From Bacteroidota bacterium (GTDB lineage: Bacteria; Bacteroidota; Bacteroidia; Bacteroidales; JAAUTT01): DNA of 64,000 nucleotides. The notes beneath the pieces are model-generated. The model was not told the DNA's origin. It saw only the letters and a program-made list of their open reading frames with translations, and searched no databases. The stretch is taken from the NCBI GenBank assembly GCA_021779665.1, contig JAJYAG010000001.1, forward strand, positions 1-64,000, in the 5' to 3' direction. Below, in pieces: positions 53,559-62,027 of this stretch. Both the position numbers and the translations under genes were made by a program. The first letter of the stretch is position 1, and each line of letters begins with the position of its first letter.

Positions 53559-53801
53559 TTAATATTCCCTAATAAATCCTTTTTCTTTTGCTTCTTTCAA
53601 TGCAGGTAACAAACCTTTTTTCGAGATGGTTTTAATTCCTGCTGCGGTTACTTTTAACGTAATCCAACGGTTTTCGTCTTCAAGGAAAAACTTCTTAGAA
53701 AATAAATTTGGCTCGTATGTTCTCTTTGTTCTCCTTTTAGAGTGCGAAACATTGTTTCCCATCATCACACCCTTCCCGGTTATTTGACAAATCTTAGACA
53801 T
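53559..53801 (-). CDS. rpmB: 50S ribosomal protein L28
   Basis: This 80-residue protein is L28: MSKICQITGKGVMMGNNVSH, KRRTKRTYEPNLFSKKFF and ITLKVTAAGIKTISKKGL. It is the first gene of the cluster rpmB-rpmG-DUF4295-ftsY-rimO, an order conserved in this phylum. Confidence 0.96.
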   Translation of the reverse strand: MSKICQITGKGVMMGNNVSHSKRRTKRTYEPNLFSKKFFLEDENRWITLKVTAAGIKTISKKGLLPALKEAKEKGFIREY

Positions 53802-53898
53802 GTTGTTTTTTAATTAATTCCACGTTTGTAAATCAGGTCGCAAAAGTCGTTATAAAAATTTAATTCACCAAATTTTCTGAAAAATTTTTCAACTTTTT

Positions 53899-55152
53899 TT
53901 AAACAACCTGTAAATCCTTTAAAACCTGCAGCCGGAGCATGTTTAAGGCCGATACTGTTGCGCGCGTAATATTTCTTTCGCGGTTATCGCCGTACAAAAA
54001 TCTCGACGAAACAACATCCTTGCCATTAAAAACAGCAATCCACACGGTGCCGACAGGTTTTTCGGCAGAACCTCCATCAGGACCTGCAATTCCTGAAATG
54101 CCAATGCCATAATCGGATCCGAATTTTACAGCCACATTCCTGGCCATTTCTTCTACAACCTCTCTGGAGACAGCGCCATTTTCCTCCAGGGCTTTTTGGC
54201 TTACACCAAGAACAGACTTTTTGATTTCGTTCGAATACGCAACCACTCCCCCATGGAAATAACCGGAGCTTCCGGGCATTAACGTGAGCAAATGGGCAAT
54301 ATTTCCGCCTGTACAACTTTCGGCTACAGCTAAAGTTTTTTTATTGTTCAACAGAAGTTTACCAATAACTATTTCAACTTTTACATCATCATCAAAGAAC
54401 AGCTTCTCACCTAAAACAGGTTTTAGTAAATCAAACTGAGCAATTACTTCGTTTTCCAGATCAGCCTTTTCTTTACCTGAAGCAGAAATACGGAGACGGA
54501 TAATACCCGGTGATGGCAGATAAGCAAGCTTCATATGCGGCGGCAAAGCATTTTCCCAGGAAGCAATGCTCAAAGCAAGTGCCGACTCGGCAATGCCGTG
54601 CACCATCAATGTTTTGTGAACGATTGAAGGAGTTTTAAAGTAAGCTTTTACAGCTGGCAAAATCTCGTTTTCCATCATCATAATCATTTCGAATGGAACA
54701 CCAGGCATTGAGACCAGCACTTTTCCATTTTTCTCGAACCACATGCCGGCAGCGGTTCCGCAGGCATTGGGCATAACTTTGCATAATTCGGGTAACTCAG
54801 CCTGTTTTACATTGAGCTGGTTCATCGGAACATTGCGCTGGCCCAGCAAATTTGTTACGTGAGCCATTACAGCTTCATTCAATTTGAGTGGGGAATTAAA
54901 ATATTCCGCCAATGTATGTTTGGTGATGTCATCTTTGGTTGGTCCCAAACCGCCTGTCATCAGGATCAAATCGGCCCGCGAAAAGGACTCATCCAAAGCA
55001 TTTATGATCTCCTGTTTGTTGTCTGAAACAGAAACAATTCTGTTCACTCTTATGCCGATTGTATTTAACTGTTGTCCCATCCAGGCAGAGTTTGTGTCTA
55101 CAATCTGTCCGATTAAAATTTCGTCGCCTATGGTGATTATATCTGCCTGCAT
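53899..55152 (-). CDS. cinA: CinA-family nicotinamide-nucleotide amidohydrolase
   Basis: This 417-residue protein has both domains: the N-terminal COG1058/MoCF-like part (IITIGDEILIGQIVDTNSAW, MTGGLGPTKDD) and the C-terminal PncC amidase (AVAESCTGGNIAHLLT, GISGIAGPDGG, GTVWIA). It deamidates NMN in the pyridine-nucleotide cycle and may also act on ADP-ribose. No recA next to it, unlike some genomes. Confidence 0.92.
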   Translation of the reverse strand: MQADIITIGDEILIGQIVDTNSAWMGQQLNTIGIRVNRIVSVSDNKQEIINALDESFSRADLILMTGGLGPTKDDITKHTLAEYFNSPLKLNEAVMAHVTNLLGQRNVPMNQLNVKQAELPELCKVMPNACGTAAGMWFEKNGKVLVSMPGVPFEMIMMMENEILPAVKAYFKTPSIVHKTLMVHGIAESALALSIASWENALPPHMKLAYLPSPGIIRLRISASGKEKADLENEVIAQFDLLKPVLGEKLFFDDDVKVEIVIGKLLLNNKKTLAVAESCTGGNIAHLLTLMPGSSGYFHGGVVAYSNEIKKSVLGVSQKALEENGAVSREVVEEMARNVAVKFGSDYGIGISGIAGPDGGSAEKPVGTVWIAVFNGKDVVSSRFLYGDNRERNITRATVSALNMLRLQVLKDLQVV

Positions 55153-55153
55153 A

Positions 55154-55188
55154 TTTAGGAATTTAGGATTTTAGCTTTAGGCTTTAGG
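55154..55188. repeat. TTTAGG microrepeats
   Basis: TTTAGG occurs three times plus variants (CTTTAGG, TTTTAG) in 35 nt upstream of cinA. Similar CCTAAA/TTTAGG words lie at 20947-21035. Confidence 0.5.
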
Positions 55189-55223
55189 AAAATGAAAACA
55201 TTAACACTAATCCTAAAATAAAA

Positions 55224-55243
55224 AAGGTTGCCGGAACAACCTT
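55224..55243 (-). terminator. Terminator of the tRNA-Gly transcript
   Basis: AAGGTTG (55224-55230) pairs with CAACCTT (55237-55243); on the minus strand TTTTTATTTT follows, 8 nt past the tRNA 3' end. Confidence 0.85.
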
Positions 55244-55251
55244 AACTTTTG

Positions 55252-55324
55252 AGCGGAAAACGGGACTCGAACCCGCGACCCTAACCTTGGGAAGGTTATG
55301 CTCTACCAACTGAGCTAATTCCGC
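55252..55324 (-). tRNA. tRNA-Gly (CCC)
   Basis: The cloverleaf reads on the minus strand with acceptor GCGGAAU, D arm AGCTCAGTTGGTAGAGC, anticodon loop TTCCCAA (anticodon CCC) and T arm GCGGGTTCGAGTCCCGT. CCA is not encoded. One U-U mismatch closes the acceptor stem (pair 7-66). It lies 65 nt after tRNA-Thr and is probably processed from the same transcript. Confidence 0.95.
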
Positions 55325-55389
55325 GTATAATTGTCGCAAAAATAATGTGTTTTGATTAAACACCTAACAAATTTGCCAATTTATTTTGG

Positions 55390-55463
55390 AGCCTCTCAGG
55401 GGACTTGAACCCCCGACCTGCTGTTTACGAAACAGCTGCTCTAACCGACTGAGCTAAAGAGGC
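55390..55463 (-). tRNA. tRNA-Thr (CGT)
   Basis: The cloverleaf has acceptor GCCUCUU, D arm AGCTCAGTCGGTTAGAGC, anticodon loop TTCGTAA (anticodon CGU) and T arm GGGGGTTCAAGTCCCCT. CCA is not encoded; the discriminator base is U. Confidence 0.95.
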
Positions 55464-55563
55464 GATTTATTACCAAGTTTTTAGTAGTAAGTCGTAAGAC
55501 GAATACATATTCATACTACTATCGCAAAAATAACAATAGCACGTTATTTCTGCAACTGAAATA

Positions 55564-56796
55564 TCATATTCTGTTTAAAGCTCTGATTCTTTGCAGCAGG
55601 GTTGGATGTGAATAATGAAAAAACACATACCACGGATGCGGATTCAGATTACTTAGATTATTTACAGATAAATTTTTAAGGGCTGTTATCAGATTATTTG
55701 CTCCAGCATGGTTGCCAGCAAAAGCATCCGCTTCATACTCATATTTCCTGGAAAGAACATTTAATAGCAATCCCATTATTGTTGAAATTGGACTGTAAAG
55801 TATTCCAAATGCTATGGCTCCGATGTGAAAACTGGGTTGCTCCACACCCAACGCCTGAGATAAAGCCGGCTCTTTAATGAAAAGTGATAAGATAAATAAA
55901 GTCAGCCCTGTTTGAAAAAATGAAATTGCGAGGTTTTTATAAGTATGCTTACGTTTATAATGTCCTATTTCGTGAGCAAGCACAGCAACAATTTCACGAA
56001 TTGTCATTTCTTTGATAAGGGTGTCGTAAAGAACTATACGCTTTTTGCTTCCAAGTCCTGTAAAATAAGCATTTGCTTTGGACGACCGCTTGGAGCCATC
56101 AATCTTATAAATATTGGTGAGTTTAAAATCCAGCTTTTCAGCAAGGTTATTAATAGCATCCTTCAGTTCTCCTTCTTCCAAAGGAGTTTGTTTGTTGAAT
56201 AAAGGCACAATAAGGTTAGAGTAAAACATACTCATAAAAACCATGAAAGCAGTAACCAATCCCCACGCATAGAGCCAGAAATATTCCGTCGTCCGGTAAT
56301 AGAACCAAAGCACTAATCCCAGGATTATTCCACCCAGGATTATGGAAAGGAATAAACCTTTGATTTTATCGAGAATAAAAGTTTTAGGAGTAGTCGTGTT
56401 GAAACCGAATTTTTCTTCGATTACAAAAGTGTGGTAAACACCAAAGGGTGTGTTAATGATATCGGAAGCGAGCCCCAGAATTCCGAAGAAAATCAGTCCC
56501 TTGAGGATGAGGTTGCTGGTTATTGAGCCTGCCCAGGAATCGACAAGCGCAAAGCCTCCAAAAAAGAACATCAGCAAAATCAGAATAAAGGAAAAAGTGC
56601 TGGTAACGTTATCGAATCTGGAATTCACCTTATCATAATCAATTGCTTTCTGAAGTTTTTCGGCGTCGTAGATTCCATGAAGTTCCTGAGGAAGAGGTTT
56701 CTCCCTGTTTTTGCCGTTGAGATAGTTTAAAACTCTGTCGAGCAGATAATCGAAAACAAGAATGGCAATAAGGATAAAGAAAATTACATTATACAT
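55564..56796 (-). CDS. M48 membrane metalloprotease (Ste24/CAAX-protease type)
   Basis: This 410-residue protein starts at ATG 56796 (MYNVIFFILIAILVFDYLL); 25 residues in the longest frame upstream do not look conserved. About six membrane segments surround the zinc motif HEIGHYKRKH (near residue 270), with a second zinc ligand Glu in YEYEADAFAG. The N-terminal extension and GFNTTTPKTFILDKIKG mark the Ste24 type. It degrades or processes membrane-associated peptides. Confidence 0.88.
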   Translation of the reverse strand: MYNVIFFILIAILVFDYLLDRVLNYLNGKNREKPLPQELHGIYDAEKLQKAIDYDKVNSRFDNVTSTFSFILILLMFFFGGFALVDSWAGSITSNLILKGLIFFGILGLASDIINTPFGVYHTFVIEEKFGFNTTTPKTFILDKIKGLFLSIILGGIILGLVLWFYYRTTEYFWLYAWGLVTAFMVFMSMFYSNLIVPLFNKQTPLEEGELKDAINNLAEKLDFKLTNIYKIDGSKRSSKANAYFTGLGSKKRIVLYDTLIKEMTIREIVAVLAHEIGHYKRKHTYKNLAISFFQTGLTLFILSLFIKEPALSQALGVEQPSFHIGAIAFGILYSPISTIMGLLLNVLSRKYEYEADAFAGNHAGANNLITALKNLSVNNLSNLNPHPWYVFFHYSHPTLLQRIRALNRI

Positions 56797-56842
56797 ATAA
56801 ATTGTTTTTACAAAAGTAGAAAAAGAATCAATTAATTGAATA

Positions 56843-56888
56843 GACCACAGACCCTGGAACACAGACGACACCCAACACCCAACACAAT
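56843..56888. repeat. Degenerate repeat of the 63-kb type
   Basis: TAGACCACAGACC and ACACAGACGACACC resemble AGACCACAGACGACGG at 63034-63049. Between the M48 protease and the DUF6340 array. Confidence 0.45.
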
Positions 56889-56891
56889 AAA

Positions 56892-57884
56892 TTAATTCAA
56901 TTGCCAGTCGAGAGCTGCTTTATCGAGCTTTCGCACTCTTAACTTTTCAATATAACCCTTAGTAAGTTCTGTTTTTTTGACATTATAGGATGAGTCGGCC
57001 ATCGTATAGGCATTTACTACGTCATCTTTTAACTCGTAAGCAATTGCCAGATTATGAAGGTTCATCATTGTTATGTTTCTGCTCATTTTTTCCTTTCCAA
57101 ATTGTTGAAGAACATGAATAGCACTGTCTAATTTGCTTTCCTGTATAAAGTTATACGCCTGGTTAAATTGTTTCTTTCCGTAATAATAATAACGCGACTG
57201 TTCGGTCCAGTATGGCGCCAGGTAGTGAGCATAAGCCTCACCTGCTTTAATTCCGCTTTCAATTCTGGCTTCTCCGGCTGTGGGAAGACTTGTATCGAGC
57301 ATCCAGATAGTAGGTTGAGGGGGCCAAAAAAGCGTATCTTCCAAAAGGTAGTTGTCAATTATCTGCATCGTTTTTCTGTCGTAAGTGCGGCAACCAATTT
57401 TGTGAATGATGCCATACAGATAAAAAGGCGTCTGATATCGTTGTCTTTGGGTGATAATTGTATCGTTTATATAAACCGAATCGGGCAATATAACCAATCC
57501 ATTCTCCTTTTTTCTTAATTTTAAATCTTTGAGCAGAGACAGAAGACTGTCGGAAGATACCATGGCAAATTCTGTTTCCTGAAATATGGGTGATTTTTCG
57601 AGGTTTTCCTTTAGCGACTGCAAAAAATGAAGCGATGTGGTAGCATAAGGCTGATCGAGGGTGTCGAGGTTATATATCGCGTTGGGATTGTCGCAAAACT
57701 CACAATGGATATCTATTTTTTCGATTCCTGTTCCTAATTTGATTTGGCCGGGCCTCATCGCCTGAAAGTCTATGCTCTTGTATGTTATGCACGAATAAAT
57801 AGTTCCAAGAACCATTATTAAAACAGATAATTTGAATATCGAAGTTAACTCGACCTTCAGGATGTTTTGGGTAAAATTTGACAT
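56892..57884 (-). CDS. DUF6340-family lipoprotein, array member 4
   Basis: This 330-residue protein has a lipoprotein-type signal (IYSC, Cys32). It carries the family opening FQAMRPGQIKLGTGIEK, then a CxxC (HCEFC) shared with the next paralogue, an internal NYLLEDTLFW segment, and the C-terminal tail with TPR-like helices (HNLAIAYELKDDVVNAYTM) and KLDKAALDWQLN. It is the last of four tandem members. Function unknown; probably an envelope-anchored binding protein. Confidence 0.75.
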   Translation of the reverse strand: MSNFTQNILKVELTSIFKLSVLIMVLGTIYSCITYKSIDFQAMRPGQIKLGTGIEKIDIHCEFCDNPNAIYNLDTLDQPYATTSLHFLQSLKENLEKSPIFQETEFAMVSSDSLLSLLKDLKLRKKENGLVILPDSVYINDTIITQRQRYQTPFYLYGIIHKIGCRTYDRKTMQIIDNYLLEDTLFWPPQPTIWMLDTSLPTAGEARIESGIKAGEAYAHYLAPYWTEQSRYYYYGKKQFNQAYNFIQESKLDSAIHVLQQFGKEKMSRNITMMNLHNLAIAYELKDDVVNAYTMADSSYNVKKTELTKGYIEKLRVRKLDKAALDWQLN

Positions 57885-57997
57885 ATTTTCAGCAAATAGC
57901 AGGTAATTTCACAAAAATATTTATTCATCAGGAATGAGCAATTTTAATATTTTTTTTCAAGTATACTTCTCCAGCCATCAATCCTATAAAGCTACAT

Positions 57998-58945
57998 TCA
58001 ATTAATCTGCCAATCGAGAGCAGTTTTATCCAGCTTTCGAGTTCTTAATTCTTCCAAATATATATTGTCCGCTTGGGTTTTCCTTATCGTGTTTGCAGAA
58101 TCGGCCATGGAATAAGCATTTTTTAAATCATCTTTTAACTCGTAAATAACAGCCATATTATGAAATTTCCTATTTGTCATTTTTCTGCCATATTTCGTAC
58201 CACCTTCTTGTAAAATATTAAATGCACTATCTAAGCTATTTACTTGCAGTTTTTTATAAGCAGAATTAAACCTTTTACTTCCAGAGTAAAATATTCTTGT
58301 TTCATCAGTCCAGTATGGAGCTAAATAATGGGCATAATCTTCACCAGCATTTATGGCCGTTTCAATCAGAATATTATCCGGAGGTGATAAACTTGATTCG
58401 CGTTTTAAAAGAACTTGTGGCGGCCAATAAGCGGTATCTTCAAGCAAATAATTATCAACGATCTGGATGGAGTTTCTATCGTAAGTCCGACAGCCTAATT
58501 TGTAAATTATCTTATAATAATAGGTAGATTTATCGTAATCGTGAATTACGTTGGAGTGTTCTAAGTATATAGAATCGAGTAAGATCACATATGCGTTTTC
58601 CTGCGTTCTTTTTGAATAATCTTTCAAAAGCTGCAAAAGACTATCGGAAGAGCACATAATAAAAACCGTATTTTTAAAAATTGGTGATTTTTCGAGGTTT
58701 TCCCTGAGAGACTTCAAAAAGTGCAGTGAAACAATTGCTTTATCATTTTCACTGTTGCTAAGTAAAGTCATTTTTTCAGGATTCATGCAATATTCACAAT
58801 GAATATAAATTTTATCGGGAATGCTTTCAAGTTTGACTTTTGCGGGTCGTAAAGCCTGAAATTCAATTTTTTTGGAGCTGATACAGGAAATCATTATTCC
58901 AAAAGAAATTATATTAAATACAATGAAAGTGAATATTTTAGTCAT
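57998..58945 (-). CDS. DUF6340-family lipoprotein, array member 3
   Basis: This 315-residue paralogue is the closest match to member 4. Its lipobox is IMISC (Cys21), and it shares FQALRPAKVKLESIPDK, a CxxC (HCEYC), NYLLEDTAYWPPQ, AHYLAPYWTDETR and the ending KLDKTALDWQIN. The spacing to member 4 is 113 nt. The pair looks like a recent duplication within the array. Confidence 0.75.
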   Translation of the reverse strand: MTKIFTFIVFNIISFGIMISCISSKKIEFQALRPAKVKLESIPDKIYIHCEYCMNPEKMTLLSNSENDKAIVSLHFLKSLRENLEKSPIFKNTVFIMCSSDSLLQLLKDYSKRTQENAYVILLDSIYLEHSNVIHDYDKSTYYYKIIYKLGCRTYDRNSIQIVDNYLLEDTAYWPPQVLLKRESSLSPPDNILIETAINAGEDYAHYLAPYWTDETRIFYSGSKRFNSAYKKLQVNSLDSAFNILQEGGTKYGRKMTNRKFHNMAVIYELKDDLKNAYSMADSANTIRKTQADNIYLEELRTRKLDKTALDWQIN

Positions 58946-58966
58946 TAGAAAACCGCGTGTTAAATT

Positions 58967-59875
58967 TCACTTTAACTGCCAGTCCAGAACTTCTTTGTCC
59001 AGTTTTCTTTTGTAAAGAATCTGGCAATATTCCCTTGAAAGTTCGTTATCCTGAATTTTTAAAGAAGAATCGGCAAGCGTATAAGCCTTCTCGAAGTCAT
59101 CCTTTAACTCATAAATGATCGCCATATTATACAAAGCTTTCACGCGGCATTCCGGATCGCGGGCTTTTTTATCATAACAATCTTCCAAGACCTTCAGTGC
59201 GTTGTCCAGCTCATTTTTTTGGATCATCTTATAAGCTTTGGAAAAAGTTCCTGTTTGATAATAATACTTCCGTGAAATGTCTCTCCAGTGCGGAACAATA
59301 TAATCAGAACATTCCTTTGCAGCTTGTTCGCAAACGGAAATGCTGGCCTGTATCCTGTCAAAAACTGACAACCCGTTTTCGAGATAAGTATTTTGAAACC
59401 AGATGGTATCTTTTCTGAAACTCTTTTTCACCGTTACGTGGCGACTCTTACTATAAACCGAGTAACCGAACTGTGATGCAACACCATATATAAAATCGTT
59501 ACGGTAGGCTTTTTTCACCTGATCGAACCGCATGGTATCAACCAAAATAAGTATTCCCGGACTCTTTTTTTTGAAGCTCAATAAACTATCGTGATCGAGA
59601 ATACGGATTCTCGTTCTATAAAGCTGCGGAGTTTCTTCAAGATTTTGCTTTAGTGTCCTGGAAAACTTTACATGCGAAAATGGAATGATGTCTCGTTTGT
59701 TGGAAACCCAAAGATCTTTCTGGCTGATCTCTTTGCAGTAAATATAAATATTACTGAAATCGTCTCCGACATTGATCATGGCAGGTTTTAACACCTGAAA
59801 TTCAATGTTTTTAGTAGAAACACAAGAAGAGAGGCTTCCGATAAAAATCATCAGAAGCCAAAGGTTTTTTAACAA
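58967..59875 (-). CDS. DUF6340-family lipoprotein, array member 2
   Basis: This 302-residue protein most likely starts at TTG 59875 (reading MLKNLWLLMIFIGSLSSC), 7 nt after the stop of member 1; the longer frame to 59950 overlaps member 1 by 68 nt. It keeps FQVLKPAMINVGDDF and the tail ALYNMAIIYELKDDFEKAYT and KLDKEVLDWQLK, but lacks the CxxC of members 3 and 4 (it reads IYIYCKEIS) and has IVPHWRDISRKYYYQ instead of the PYW form. Confidence 0.7.
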   Translation of the reverse strand: MLKNLWLLMIFIGSLSSCVSTKNIEFQVLKPAMINVGDDFSNIYIYCKEISQKDLWVSNKRDIIPFSHVKFSRTLKQNLEETPQLYRTRIRILDHDSLLSFKKKSPGILILVDTMRFDQVKKAYRNDFIYGVASQFGYSVYSKSRHVTVKKSFRKDTIWFQNTYLENGLSVFDRIQASISVCEQAAKECSDYIVPHWRDISRKYYYQTGTFSKAYKMIQKNELDNALKVLEDCYDKKARDPECRVKALYNMAIIYELKDDFEKAYTLADSSLKIQDNELSREYCQILYKRKLDKEVLDWQLK

Positions 59876-59882
59876 ATGATTT

Positions 59883-60920
59883 TTATTCGCGCTGCATTTG
59901 CTGATCGAGCCTTTCCTGATCACGTAGTCGTTGCTGAAGAATGTTGGCATAATATCGTCCTTTTTTGTTGTTATACTTGGTGTACGATTTTCTAGCCCAA
60001 TCCAAAGCTTTTTCCAAATTCCCCTCCAATTCCTCTGCTAAAGCCATATTATAACAAGCGTTACCTGCTATTTCGGGGTCGCTTGCATTTACATATTTTT
60101 CCCATATATGAGCGGCTCCCTGCCAATCGCCCGATTTACCGTATCTGTCGGCAGTTTTGAAGTCGTTATTTCCTTTTTTGTAATAATACCGCGAAACGTT
60201 AATCCACATCGGACTTATGCGGTGAGCGTATTGCGACCCGGCATAAAATCCGGCATCAGCAACGGCATTGTCCAGAAATGGCAACCCGGCCTCAGCTTTT
60301 TTACGTGCCTCGTTTGCACTGGACCAGCTACGGCTATCGGCATAGATATTCTGATCTATCACACGTTTGTCGGCGGGAAAATAAATCCGCCATCCGGTTT
60401 CAACATCCACCCTTAAAGTAGCCAAAAATTCAGTGTACTTAATTACCCTTTCACCTTCTTTTCGTTCCACCTGTCGCTCTCCAACTTTAACCGCATTATT
60501 TGAATCGAAAACATCGAGAGTAATCAAGGCGTCAGCCTGATTCTGCCTGCATATATCTTCAACCACTTTCCAGTCGAGAACCGGAGGAAACTCGCGTGTT
60601 CCTGTCCCCCTCAGATCAACATTGGCAGGAGCTACAGCTTTGTAGCGAGGCGACTGGTTTAAACTGGACATTACACCTTTAATACATTCTTCGGCTCCCC
60701 GGCGGTCGGCTAAGATAGCTTCTCCGGTAATAGCCCCTTCAAGAATGTTTTTGAAACGCTCGCTTTTTGCAGGAAGACTACGGTTAATAAAAACAAGATT
60801 ATTGATGCGGCTCGGAATTGTTATTTGAGCAGGTTTAAGCACATTTACAGTAACATACGTTGTTTTACATGCTGTAAAAATTAAAAAGAAGGCAGCTAAA
60901 AAGAGTAAATTTTTTTTCAT
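59883..60920 (-). CDS. DUF6340-family lipoprotein, array member 1
   Basis: This 345-residue protein heads the array. Its lipobox is FTAC (Cys18), followed by VTVNVLKPAQITIPSRINNL, the most canonical family opening. No Cys follows. The middle contains WRIYFPADKRVIDQNIY and AGSQYAHRISPMWINVSRYY; the end has a Gln/Arg-rich helix (LQQRLRDQERLDQQMQRE) instead of the LDWQ ending of the others. It is likely the founder from which members 2-4 diverged. Function unknown. Confidence 0.78.
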   Translation of the reverse strand: MKKNLLFLAAFFLIFTACKTTYVTVNVLKPAQITIPSRINNLVFINRSLPAKSERFKNILEGAITGEAILADRRGAEECIKGVMSSLNQSPRYKAVAPANVDLRGTGTREFPPVLDWKVVEDICRQNQADALITLDVFDSNNAVKVGERQVERKEGERVIKYTEFLATLRVDVETGWRIYFPADKRVIDQNIYADSRSWSSANEARKKAEAGLPFLDNAVADAGFYAGSQYAHRISPMWINVSRYYYKKGNNDFKTADRYGKSGDWQGAAHIWEKYVNASDPEIAGNACYNMALAEELEGNLEKALDWARKSYTKYNNKKGRYYANILQQRLRDQERLDQQMQRE

Positions 60921-60937
60921 CGTAATAGGTTTTGTAC

Positions 60938-60970
60938 GTTGAATTTAATAATAATTTTATTGAATTCAAC
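60938..60970. promoter_or_regulatory. Inverted repeat upstream of the DUF6340 array
   Basis: GTTGAATT (60938-60945) and AATTCAAC (60963-60970) form an exact 8-bp inverted repeat with a 17-nt spacer, 18 nt upstream of the first array gene. It is a candidate operator; no matching regulator is adjacent. Confidence 0.4.
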
Positions 60971-61029
60971 AACCACTTGCGTGCAGTTAGTACGTTATCA
61001 AAAATAGTGCCGCGCTAAAACATAAAAAA

Positions 61030-61048
61030 AACCGGCTCGGGGCCGGTT
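61030..61048 (-). terminator. Terminator of fabG
   Basis: AACCGGC (61030-61036) pairs with GCCGGTT (61042-61048); on the minus strand eight Ts follow, just past the fabG stop. Confidence 0.9.
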
Positions 61049-61054
61049 CTGTAA

Positions 61055-61801
61055 TTATCCTTTCATACCACCGCAAACCTGCAGCACCTGTCCCGTAACA
61101 TACGACGACAATTCGCTGCCAAGGAAAAGGCAGATGTTTGCAACATCTTCAGGAGTACCGCCGCGACGGAGTGCAATTTTTTCGGTCCAGGCTTTTTTAA
61201 CATCTTCGGGTAAAACGCCGGTCATTTCGGTGATAATAAATCCCGGAGCAATAGCATTCACTCGGATGTTACGGGTTCCAACTTCCTGGGCAACCGACTT
61301 AGTGAAACCAATAATACCAGCTTTTGAAGCCGAATAGTTAGCCTGATTTGCATTACCATTCACACCAACAATAGAGCTCATATTGATAATGCTTCCATTA
61401 CCCTGTTTCCACATAACAGGCTGAACTGCTTTTGTAAAGTTGAAAACCGATTTAAGGTTAACAGCAATAACAGCATCCCATTGATCTTCAGTCATTCTTT
61501 TCAGAGCTGTATCTTTGGTTATACCGGCATTGTTGATGAGGATATCAATTTTACCGAAGTCGGCAACAATTTTATTAATTACTTCCTGAGTATCGTTAAA
61601 GTTAGCAGCATTGGAAGCATAACCTTTGGCCTGAACGCCATACGAAGCAAGTTCTTTCTCAACTTCCTGGGCTTTTTCATCATACACCAGGTCGGTAAAA
61701 GCCACATTGGCTCCTTCGCTGGCAAACTTAACGGCTATTGCTTTTCCAATCCCCCGGGCTGCACCGGTGATAACAGCAGTTTTTCCTTCTAAAAGCTTCA
61801 T
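61055..61801 (-). CDS. fabG: 3-oxoacyl-ACP reductase
   Basis: This 248-residue SDR starts at ATG 61801 (MKLLEGKTAVITGAARGIGK); ten upstream residues in the longest frame are not family-like. It has GxxxGxG in TGAARGIG, NNAGITKD, the Ser in INMSSIVGVNG and YSASKAGIIG, and ENIALRRGGTPEDVANICLF-type C-terminal features of FabG. It reduces 3-oxoacyl-ACP with NADPH in fatty-acid elongation. No other fab gene adjoins. Confidence 0.9.
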   Translation of the reverse strand: MKLLEGKTAVITGAARGIGKAIAVKFASEGANVAFTDLVYDEKAQEVEKELASYGVQAKGYASNAANFNDTQEVINKIVADFGKIDILINNAGITKDTALKRMTEDQWDAVIAVNLKSVFNFTKAVQPVMWKQGNGSIINMSSIVGVNGNANQANYSASKAGIIGFTKSVAQEVGTRNIRVNAIAPGFIITEMTGVLPEDVKKAWTEKIALRRGGTPEDVANICLFLGSELSSYVTGQVLQVCGGMKG

Positions 61802-61987
61802 TTCTTTGTTTTTTAGATTTATGTCGGGCAAAATAACTAAAGATTATTTTGAAATCAAAATGAAATTTAGAGGCTATAGTTATAGAAATATAGGCTGAAG
61901 AGGTTTACCCCAGCTATTTTATTTTCAAAACCATTTGCGAAGTATATGATGCTTATGGCCTGAAAAAGGAGTTATTAAAAATAAGGA

Positions 61988-62019
61988 GCGCAAATGACTC
62001 CTGGGAGTCGAATTTGCGC
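61988..62019 (-). terminator. Terminator of sucD
   Basis: A long stem, GCGCAAAT-GACTCC (61988-62001) with GGAGTC-(GA)-ATTTGCGC (62004-62019), lies 8 nt past the stop; on the minus strand CTCCTTATTTTT follows. Confidence 0.75.
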
Positions 62020-62027
62020 ATATGCAT

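Noticed and set aside
61821-61898. Short plus-strand ORF upstream of fabG
   Set aside because: 25 codons, no ribosome site, no composition bias beyond AT-richness.
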